A DNA stretch of 64,000 nt from Serripes groenlandicus. Lineage: Eukaryota; Mollusca; Bivalvia; Cardiida; Cardiidae. The stretch covers positions 1 to 64,000 of the forward strand of contig JASEVX010000374.1 in the NCBI GenBank assembly GCA_031761405.1, read 5' to 3'. Position 1 is the first letter of the stretch; each line of letters starts with the position of its first letter. The notes under the pieces are model-generated. The model was not told the origin of the DNA and did no database searches. It was given only the letters and a program-made list of their open reading frames with translations. The position numbers and the translations under genes were made by a program. Positions 55,906-64,000 of the stretch are shown piece by piece.

Positions 55906-56278
55906 TACAGCGTGGGGTCGACTTCTAGTGAATGGGCATACGACTAAAATTCATACTCGTGGCTTATACGTACCTGCCGACAAATGAAATATATATGCGC
56001 GTACTGTTAATTTGATATTTTCTAGAAAATTGATTATCTATGATGATTCGATAGTATAATTATGACTTCACTGTATTGAAATAACACGTAGAAGTCATTT
56101 TAATATCGAAAAAATACTAGGACTATTTAGGTGCAGCGAATGTGTATTCTAAGCGGAAGTGTAGTTTAACCGTGACTTCCGGAAATAAAAACGATCGCGT
56201 TAACTGTATTATTTTTTGAGAAAAAATAATTCGTTAAAAATCAGGTGAGCGATCCAGGGCCATCATGGCCCTCATGTT

Positions 56279-57647
56279 TAGATCACCTGAGCCAAAGGCT
56301 CAAGGTTGGCTGTTCTGATCACTTTCTGTCAGTCGTCCGTCCGGCGTTAACTTTTAGCTTTAAACATCATCTCCCAAACTCCAAGAACAATTTCCATGAA
56401 ACATCACAGGAATGTTCCTCTGGTTGGCCTCTTTCAAAGATTTTAATTCCATTGAGAACTTTGGTTGCTGCGACATCAGAAAGGGGGCAAAATGTCCAAA
56501 CAAAATCTTTTCCTCTGAATCTGCTGGTCAGATTCCAATATCATTTGGTAAAGTGTTCCTTGGGTGACCTTCTACAAAAATTGTTCAAGCCATACTAATT
56601 GGTAGAAAAACATGGCATTAAGGCGGCATCAGAAAAGGGGCAAAATGACGAAATTTCTTTTTTTGAACATCATATCCTAAACCACATGACCAATTTCATC
56701 CAAACTTCACAGGAATGTTCCATTGGTGGCCCTCTTTCAAAATTGTTCAAAGATTTGAATTCCATTGAGAACTTTGGTTGCTGCGGCATCAGAAAGTGGG
56801 CAAAATGTTCAAACTTTAAAAATCTTCTTCTCTGAATCTGTTTGTCGGATTCCAAAATAATTTGGTAGAAATGTTCTTTGGGTGACCCTCTACAAAGAAT
56901 GTTCAAGACATACTGATTGGTTGAAAAACATGGCATTCAGGAGGCATCAGAAAAGGGACAAAATGACATAATTTGGAAATTACAATTTTTTGAAAGTCCT
57001 AGTCTGATATTAAGAAACTTGATCAAGAATCTTACTTCAGTGATCCTGTAATTAATTTGTTCAAGCCGTTGTGATTGGTTACAAAATCATAGCAACCATG
57101 CATCATCACAAAAGGGGTAAATTGAACCTTTACCTACCATTTCACTCTACCAATTTCAAGGTAAGTCTACAGGAATGTTCCTTTGATAGTCCTCTTTCAA
57201 AAATGTTCAAAGACTTACATTCTGTGTAGAACTTTGATTGCTGCGGCATCAGAAATTGAGAAAAATACCCAAACTTTCAAAACCTTTTCCTCCATAATCT
57301 GTTTGTCAAATTCCAAGATAATTTGGCAGAAATGTTCTGTGAGTGACTCTCTACAAAATCTGTTTTTAAAAGCCTTATTGATTTTGTAGAGAGTCACTCA
57401 GGGCAGCAAAGTGGCATCAGGAAAGGTGCAAAATGACAAAATTTTATAATTCCATTCTTATTAAAGTTCTTGTTAGATTTCAAGATACAAATGGCTTTTA
57501 CTGATAAGCTATTTGTTTAACAGTGTCCACTTCTTGCAGTTTCATATGCGCTCCTGATCACATTTTCACAGATATTTGCATTTAATATTTGTTACTAATT
57601 TACTATCATTCAGGTGATCGATTTAGGGCCATCTTGGCCCTCTTGTT
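56279..57647 (+). mobile_element. E-class element E6 (diverged subfamily)
   Basis: Fold-back TAGATCACCTGAGCC-AAA-GGCTCAAGGTTGGCT, then CAGTCGTCCGTCCGGCG. Units of about 330 bp follow with CAGGAATGTTCCTCTGGTTG, AACTTTGGTTGCTGCGACAT and CAGAAAGGGGGCAAAATG. It ends TTCAGGTGATCGATTTAGGG, hairpin GGGCCATCTTGGCCC and TCTTGTT, directly followed by E7. Confidence 0.8.
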
Positions 57648-58930
57648 AGCTCACCTAAGCACGAAGTACAAGGTGAGCTTTTGTGATCACCCGCCGTCCG
57701 TGTCCGTCATCGTCGTCTGTTAACAATTTCCTACAAATGACTTCTCCTACTAAACCAATGGACAGATTTCAAAATAACTTCACAGAAATGGTCCTTAGTG
57801 GTCCTCTTTCCAAGTTGTTCAAAGAATTTAATTCCAAGTAGAAATTTGGTTGCTGCGTCATCAGAAAGGGGGAAAATTGCCAAATCTTAGCGGAGCTTAT
57901 TTTCCTTATATGTGCATTGTTAAAATTTTAAAACATTTCTTGTCCAAAAGTACTGGCCTGATTTAAAAATTATTTTGCACAAATGTTCCTTGGGGCACCC
58001 TTTACCAAGATTGTTCAAATATTTCCAATCCGTTGAATAACATGGCCGCTAGAGGGCGGAGCTTGTTTTGCTTATATGTGCATTGTTAAAACTTTTAAAA
58101 AATTTCTTGTCCAAAAGTACTGGCCTGATTTGAAAATTATTTTGCACAAATGTTCCTTGGGTCACCCTTTACCAAGATTGTTCAAATATTTCCGATCCGT
58201 TTAAAAACATGGCCGCCAGAGGGCGGTGCTTGTTTTCCTTATATGTGCATTGTTAAAACTTTAAAAATCTTCTTGTCCAAAAGTACTGGCCTGATTTGAA
58301 AATTATTTTGCACATATGTTTCTTGGGGCACCCTTTACCAAGATTGTTCAAATATTTCCAATCCGTTGAATAACATGGCCGCCAGAGGGCGGAGCTTGTT
58401 TTCCTTATATGTGCATTGTTAAAACTTTAAAAATCTTCTTGTCCAAAAGTATTAGCCCGATTTAAAATTATTTTGCACAAATGTTCCTTGGGGCACCCTT
58501 TACCAAGATTGTTCAAATATTTCCGATCCGTTGAAAAACATGGCCGCCAGGGGGTGGAGCTTGTCCTTATATATGCACTGTAAAATTTAAAAAAAAATCT
58601 TCTCCAAAAGTACTGGCCCGATTTAAAGATAATTTGGCACAAATGTTCTTTGGGGGACCTTCTACCAAGATTGCTCAAATTAATCCGATCCATTGAAAAA
58701 CTTGGCCGCCGGGGGCGGGGCTTGTTTTTCTATTATGTGCATTGTAATATCTTTAAAAATCATCTTGTCCAAAAGCACCTGCCTGATTTAAAAATTCTTT
58801 GGCACAAATGTTCCTTGGGTGACCTTCTACCAAGATTGTTTCCTTATATGTGTAGAGTATAACAATTGGAAAACTATTGAAGATCTATTAAATCAGTTGA
58901 GCGATATAGGGCCATCATGGCCCTCTTGTT
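57648..58930 (+). mobile_element. E-class element E7 (third subfamily)
   Basis: Fold-back AGCTCACCTAAGCACGAAGT then ACAAGGTGAGCT, followed by CCGCCGTCCGTGTCCGTC. Five to six units of about 175 bp (ACATGGCCGCCAGAGGGCGG, GTCCAAAAGTACTGGCCTGA, TTACCAAGATTGTTCAAATA). 3' end AGTTGAGCGATATAGGGCCA, TCATGGCCC, TCTTGTTTTT. Confidence 0.85.
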
Positions 58931-58944
58931 TTTGTTTTGTTTCT

Positions 58945-59162
58945 TGTCTTGGTTTTATGCCGTTTTCAACATTATTTCAGTTATATCACAGCATCCGTTT
59001 CCTTACTCATGATAAACAAACCTGTGCTTAGGTATAAGAAATGTGCCTTTCCCAAAGGACTTTCCACCATGACCAAAGCGCCGTGACTTGGGATTGAACC
59101 TAGAACACTCAGTTCCATATCCCAGATGCTAACCATTAGGCAATGATGATTCCTATTTCTCA
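58945..59162 (-). repeat. tRNA-derived SINE, nearly complete
   Basis: Minus strand: TTGCCTAATGGTTAGCATCT (box A), TAGGTTCAATCCCAAG (box B), TCACGGCGC, GGAAAGTCCTTTGGGAAAGG, TGATATAACTGAAATAATGT and TGAAAACGGCATAAAACC. Same architecture as the 41622 SINE. It starts 15 bp after E7. Confidence 0.75.
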
Positions 59163-59164
59163 AT

Positions 59165-59842
59165 GGACTTCTACAATATGTGGTTGTCCACCTAATTGAG
59201 ATTATATCATGCAAAATACCAAGAACACTATCCATAAGATAAAAGTAATAAATCAAGGTCAAAGTGTACTGTTTGAAGCACAACTACACTATTTCTTCAG
59301 AGGTCAAGAGAGACAAAAATATGTGTTGCACAACTCAACCATCCCTTGATGGTGTTCTACAATAAATGAAAGTATTGTTATTCCTTCTTGGGGCTCAGTC
59401 TTTGATATATATGAAAAACTGTTGAATGTGGAATAAAAAACTTACAAAATAAAAAGACCACATAGCCGAGGGCCAGCCCTGGCAGAAAAAACATTTGAGC
59501 CATCTTTGAGACTTTTTTGTCTTTTTTTATTATTTTCACAAATGAAGGAACCTGCAACAGACAAATTTATTGACTAATACATTTATGGAGGAAAGACACA
59601 GTTAATGTGCAAATTAAGATGTTCAAAGTAAACTAAAGTATGAATATTTCTCCATTACAAACTGTGTTTTCAAAAGGAGGTCTACTGCAGATATATGCAT
59701 CTTTATGTGGGAAATATTTAATTTGCTACAATTGTTAGCTGTTCATTTGCAACATATGTTCTCACTGCAGTATGGCTTGCTCATTTTGCCAAGCAAAATT
59801 CTTTATTTTTATAGCTTAACTCTACATTTATTGATTCCTTTT
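59165..59842. other. Stretch with a decayed MITE B remnant only
   Basis: 59645-59715 holds ACAAACTGTGTTTTCAAAAG, GAGGTCTACTGCAGA and TATGTGGGAAA, worn family B words. Nothing else could be supported. Confidence 0.4.
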
Positions 59843-61277
59843 TAGCTCACCTGAGCTTTGCTCAAGGTGAGTTATTGTGATCGCCTTTTGTCCGGCGTGC
59901 GTCGTGCGTCGTGCGTCTTGCGTCAACTTCTTCTCCTCAGTAACCAGTGGGTCAATTTGGATGAAACTTCACAGAAAGCATCCTCTCAATGACCTCACCA
60001 GAATTCCTTCAAATTTTTGGGATCCATGCAAAATTCTGGTTTCCATGGCAACGAAACCGAAAAAACTTCAAAATTCTTCTTCTCCCAAACTGGTTGGCAG
60101 ATTTTCAAATAATTTTGTAGAAATGTTCCTTAGATGACCCTCTATCAGATTCCTTCAAGCCATGTTGATTGGTCGAAAAACATGGCCGCCAGGCAGGGCG
60201 GGGCTATTTTGCCTTATATGGCTATAGTGAAAACTTAAAAAATCTTCTCCTCCGAAAGTGTCAGGCCGATTTTCAAATAATTTTGTAGAAATGTTCCTTG
60301 GGTGACCCTCTATCAGATTCCTTCAAGCCATGTTGATTGGTCGAAAAACATGGCCGCCAGGGGGCGGGGCGGTTTTGCCTTATATGGCTATAGTGCAAAT
60401 TTAAAAAATCTTCTCCTCCAAAAGTGTCTGGCCGATTTTCAAATAATTTTGTAGAAATGTTCCTTGGGTGATCCTCTATCAGATTCCTTCAAGCCATGTT
60501 GATTGGTCAAAAATCATGGCCGCCAGGGGGCGGGGCTATTTTGCCTTATATGGCTATAGTGCAAACTTAAAAAAATCTTCTCCTCCAAAAGTGTCAGGCC
60601 GATTTTCAAATAATTTTGTAGAAATGTTCCTTGGGTGATCCTCTATCAGATTCCTTCAAGCCATGTTGATTGGTCAAAAAACATGGCCGCCAGGGGGGCG
60701 GGGCTATTTTTCCTTATATGGCTATAGTGAAAACTTAAAAAATCTTCTCCTCCGAAAGTGTCTGGCTGATTTTCAAATGATTTTGTAGAAATATTCCTTG
60801 GGTGACCCTCTATCAGATTCCTTCAAGCCATGTTGATTGGTAGAAAAACATGGCCGCCAGGGGGGGTCGGGGCTATTTTGCCTTATATGGTTATAGTGCA
60901 AACTTAAAAAATCTTCTTCTCCAAAAGTGTCGGCCCGATTTTCAAATAATTTTGTAGAAATGTTCCTTGGATGACCCACTTTCAGATTCCTTCAAGCCAT
61001 GTTGATTGGTCAAAAAACATGGCCGCCAGTAGGCAGGGCTATTTTGCATTATATGGCTATAGTGAAAACTTAAAAAATCTTCTCCTCCAAAAGTATCTGG
61101 CCGATTTTCAAATAATTTTGTAGAAATGTTCCTAGGGTGACACTCTATCAGATTCCTTCAAGCCAAGTTGATTGGTCGGAAACTATGGCTGCCAGGGGGC
61201 GAGGCTTATATAGCTAAAGTGAAAAAAAAATAAAAAATCAGGTGAGCGATTCAAGGGCCATCATGGCCCTCTTGTTT
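59843..61277 (+). mobile_element. E-class element E8, full length
   Basis: Complete 5' fold-back, CGTCGTGCGTCTTGCGTCAA, seven units, and complete 3' end: TCAGGTGAGCGATTCAAGGG, GGGCCATCATGGCCC, TCTTGTTT. The first 86 codons of an incidental frame differ from the same stretch of E3 (42049-42309) at only three residues, so both copies are young. Confidence 0.9.
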
Positions 61278-61285
61278 CATATTTT

Positions 61286-62418
61286 TATGCCCCCGGAATC
61301 TCCGATTCGGTGGGCATATAGTTTTTGGCCTGTCTGTTGGTTGGTTGGTCTGTTGGTCTGTCTGTCTGTCTGCACAAAAAAACCTTTAACCTTGGCCATT
61401 ACTTTTGAACCATAACAGGTACGGCTACCATATTTCACATGTGTATTCCTTGTGACATGACCTTTCTGTCAGTACCAACATTTTTGACCTTGCGACCTTG
61501 ACCTTTGACCTAGAGGTTGCCATTCTCGAAAAAAACTTTAACCTTGGCCATTACTTTTGAACCATAACAGATACGGCTACCATATTTCACATGTGTATTC
61601 CTTGTGACATGACCTTTCTGTCAGTACCAACATTTTTGACCTTGCGACCTTGACCTTTGACCTAGATGTTGCCATACTAAAAAAAAACTTTAACCTTGGC
61701 CATTTCTTTTGAACCATAACAGGTACGGCTACCATATTTCACATGTGTATTCCTTGTGACATGACCTTTCTGTCAGTACCAACATTTTTGACCTTGCCAC
61801 CTTGACCTTTGACCTAGATGTTGCCATTCTCGAAAAAAACTTTAACCTTGGCCATTACTTTTGAACCATAACAGATACGGCTACCATATTTCACATGTGT
61901 ATTCCTTGTGACATGACCTTTCTGTCAGTACCAACATTTTTGACCTTTGACCTAGATGTTGCCATACTAAAAAAAAACTTTAACCTTGGCCATTTCTTTT
62001 GAACCATAACAGGTACGGCTACCATATTTCACATGTGTATTCCTTGTGACATGACCTTTCTGTCAGTACCAACATTTTTGACCTTGCGACCTTGACCTTT
62101 GACCTAGATGTTGCCATTCTCGAAAAAAACTTTAACCTTGGCCATTACTTTTGAACCATAACAGATACGGCTACCATATTTCACATGTGTATTCCTTGTG
62201 ACATGACCTTTCTGTCAGTACCAACATTTTTCACCTTGCGACCTTGACCTTTGACCTAGATGTTGCCATTCTCAATTTTTTTTTTTAACCTTCCCCACTA
62301 CTTTTGAACAATAACAGGTAATGCTACCATATTTCACATGTGTATACCTTGCGACCTTGACCTTTGACCTAGATGTTGCCATTGGGGGGCATCAGTGTTT
62401 CACAAACACATCTTGTTT
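61286..62418 (+). mobile_element. Minisatellite-bodied element F, copy 2
   Basis: Fold-back TATGCCCCCGGAATC-TCC-GATTCGGTGGGCATA, CTGTCTGTCTGTCTGC, six to seven units of about 152 bp, then GGGGGGCATCAGTGTTTCAC, AAACACATCTTGTTTT. It begins nine bases after E8 ends. One unit near 61945 lacks the GCGACCTTGACC phrase. Confidence 0.9.
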
Positions 62419-62439
62419 TTTTTTTTTTATAACCCATTA

Positions 62440-62580
62440 CGTCACGCAAGCGCCTCAGAGGGCCGCTATCTACAGATGCACATTAACGCCTTAGAGCGCC
62501 TCTATCGACAGACGTACACTAGCGACTCAGAGCGCCTCGATCCATCACGGCATGATAGCGCCTGAGAGCGCTTATGTTTT
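62440..62580. repeat. Short tandem repeat, about 50-bp unit
   Basis: Three to four diverged units of the form GCGCCTCAGAGGGCCGCTAT / GAGCGCCTCTATCGACAGAC / CAGAGCGCCTCGATCC, with CTACAGATGCACATTAACGC / GTACACTAGCGACT between them. Confidence 0.65.
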
Positions 62581-62839
62581 TGTATCTTACCTAATCTATT
62601 TATTATTATAAAATTTCTTTTAAAAATTAGCCCATTCGATGCATTGATGTCTTACCTGTATTAATCCGGTAAAACATTGGTATGTTGCCAATAAGAGAAT
62701 ATCCTTAAAAAGCACAATTTACATACCCAAAACACGAGTATGATTTGAGCCACCATTGTTGTTTACTATTTCGTTTTTGAAAGTTTAAATTAGCGCCCTC
62801 TATGAAATCCAAGTCCTTTCAATGCATTTATACTAAGTT

Positions 62840-63183
62840 ATAACTCTCCAATGAAAAACGATCCTGTTAACTTTATATCCAATCAAATTATCCATAAATC
62901 ACGCATGATCTCGGTGATATATGACTAGCCAATCAACAGCGTATTCACTTATGCCGCCATAAGTTACCAATATTGTTTACTATTTTCGTATGATAAATTT
63001 GAATGAGATATATCTGAATGAGCGCCATTTACAATATCCAATCAAATTATCAATAAATCACACATGACATCGGTGATATATGATTAGCCAATCAAATGCT
63101 GCATAGACCACGCGCTACCCAGCATGACTTCCTGTGACTTATGACCTGGAAGATCATTTACGTTTGTAAACAAATAAGAAAAC
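62840..63183 (+). promoter_or_regulatory. Putative promoter with duplicated CCAAT-box module
   Basis: A 64-bp module (CCAATCAAATTATCCATAAA ... GGTGATATATGACTAGCCAA) at 62879-62942 recurs at 63039-63103. Each module has two CCAAT words, giving four in 225 bp ahead of the ATG at 63184. No TATA at the usual distance. Confidence 0.35.
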
Positions 63184-63390
63184 ATGGCAGCTAGAAAAAG
63201 AACAATTGAAGAAATTCTACATTCAGATGGAGATGAATCTGACTTTGATGGCTTTTCTTCCGAGTCGGACATTAGCATATCATCCGATCCCTCTGATTCG
63301 GAGACGTCCGATAATGAGTTAGAAGACAGAGACGATCTGCCTGGAGACGAATGGACAAGCCGATTCTCCGACATTACGGTTCGTAAATAG
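63184..63390 (+). CDS. Acidic Ser/Asp-rich N-terminal ORF or first exon, possibly piggyBac-type
   Basis: ATG in a good context (AAACATGGC) opens 68 codons: MAARKRTIEEILHSDGDESD, then FDGFSSESDISISS, PSDSETSDNELEDRDDLPGD, and EWTSRFSDITV. A basic opening followed by a long Ser/Asp/Glu stretch is what piggyBac-type transposases (and several chromatin proteins) have at the N-terminus. That is composition, not homology, so the family call is inference. GTT|CGTAAATAG at the end offers a possible donor (C|GTAAAT at 63381), in which case the gene continues to the right. No DDD catalytic domain is visible before the window ends. TTAA-type MITEs A and B are abundant here. Confidence 0.4.
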   Translation: MAARKRTIEEILHSDGDESDFDGFSSESDISISSDPSDSETSDNELEDRDDLPGDEWTSRFSDITVRK

Positions 63391-63504
63391 AAACTTTAGA
63401 AAAAACAACTGCTTGCGTATATTCTTAAATCGGATGTCTTATTATATATTGCTTACATGTTTGCTTCCTAGCAAATACGTCACGAAGAAAAGTGCTTATT
63501 GAAG

Positions 63505-64000
63505 TTCTTTTTTTAAACCATTTGACGACGTTTGAAAACAATGTTGTAAAAGGAGAAATTGCGTAAAAAAAATCATGAGTACAACTGTATATTTCGTGCC
63601 CGACTGTTAATAGCCGATTCTATGTCACGTCAGAGAGAAAACTTGATATCATGTTGCTGTAACACCTTACCAATCTTAGGACGACTTTATTTCAAATTGT
63701 ATTCATGCCTTCCTCTACAGATTGTTTTTCTTATATTTGCCAATATGTTTTCGAATTGCATGAAGCAGATTTTTACATGTGAAAATATTTATGAGCATAA
63801 ATGCAACATCAATGAAGTTAAAATGTATTTATCCATTCCCACACACAACACTTCTGCAGAAGACGACATCAATTTTTTTTTTTTTTTTTATTTTTTTTTC
63901 CCATATTTTATTAGAGCAACATAAGATTTAAAGACATAAATGAGTTCAATTATTATTTCACAATTCGTCTGCTGGACATGCATCAATATGTAAGAATGGG
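63505..64000. mobile_element. MITE family B remnants at the window end
   Basis: TTTGAAAACAATGTTGTAAA, AGGAGAAATTGCG at 63528-63562; ATCCATTCCCACACACAACA with TTCTGCAGAAGACGACATCA at 63830-63870; TTCGTCTGCTGGACATGCAT near 63964. A T-rich run lies at 63871-63898. Confidence 0.45.

Larger units (their letters stand above)
54821..56278 (+). mobile_element. E-class element E5, with a 1-kb insertion
   Basis: Full 5' fold-back (AGCTCACCTGAGCTTTGCTC, AAGGTGAGTT), body to about 55197, then foreign DNA to about 56238. The 3' end follows: TCAGGTGAGCGATCCAGGGC, hairpin, CTCATGTTT. The insert holds a duplicated 100-bp segment and a tRNA-like sequence. E6 follows directly. Confidence 0.75.

Overview
The window looks like AT-rich nuclear DNA from a bivalve mollusc. 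The evidence is interspersed repeats of kinds I associate with bivalves (elements starting AGCTCACCTGAGC, short elements starting GAGCCGTCCCGCG, CGCCGTGATATAACTG-type SINE tails), introns with GT-AG borders, and the absence of bacterial gene organisation. The species cannot be fixed from sequence alone. Almost all of the 64 kb is mobile-element DNA. Host coding content is very small: one exon matching MAPKAPK2/3-type kinases (275-440), a possible membrane-protein exon (15844-16139), and an acidic N-terminal ORF at 63184.

Layout. 0-9 kb: kinase exon, a SINE, a 1.25-kb array of 32-bp repeats, then short non-autonomous DNA elements of four hairpin families (A and B, which sit at TTAA sites like piggyBac MITEs; C; D). 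10-15 kb: the first copy of a 1.5-kb element (J1), a poly-G-bearing element (K1) and more A/B/C copies. 15.8-18.7 kb: the most gene-like locus, a 2.5-kb terminal-inverted-repeat element with a perfect 8-bp target duplication. It carries a five-exon gene for a 264-residue protein with a C4HC3 PHD finger and a FLYWCH zinc finger. 19.9-21.3 kb: a frameshifted Crypton-type tyrosine recombinase on the minus strand. 21.4-24.3 kb: a roughly 152-bp minisatellite element (F1) split by a hAT-like insertion. 25.4-38.3 kb: a second J copy opened by an 11.6-kb insertion that itself holds several nested insertions. 38.3-47.7 kb: elements H, D2, E3, K2 and M with SINE pieces. 48-53 kb: a GA microsatellite, a TA-flanked TIR element, a broken APE-type LINE, and a 72-bp palindrome. 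54.2-62.4 kb: a run of E-class elements joined head to tail, ending in F2. 62.4-64 kb: CCAAT-rich duplicated DNA upstream of the acidic ORF.

Main theme. At least seven element types (E, F, H, J, K, G, M) share one plan although their bodies differ: insertion next to a T run, a fold-back of about 30 nt at the 5' end, often a simple-repeat stretch, in several a minisatellite body, and (where the end is intact) a 3' hairpin followed by TCTTGTT or TCTAGTT. This fits non-autonomous rolling-circle (Helitron/Helentron-like) elements. Several are joined exactly 3' end to 5' end. A second theme is a set of CAG...CTG-ended elements with 6-bp target duplications and two with an identical 7-bp duplication (CCTAAAC). 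No transposase with an intact reading frame is visible, so mobilisation would have to come from elsewhere in the genome. All boundaries were read by eye.
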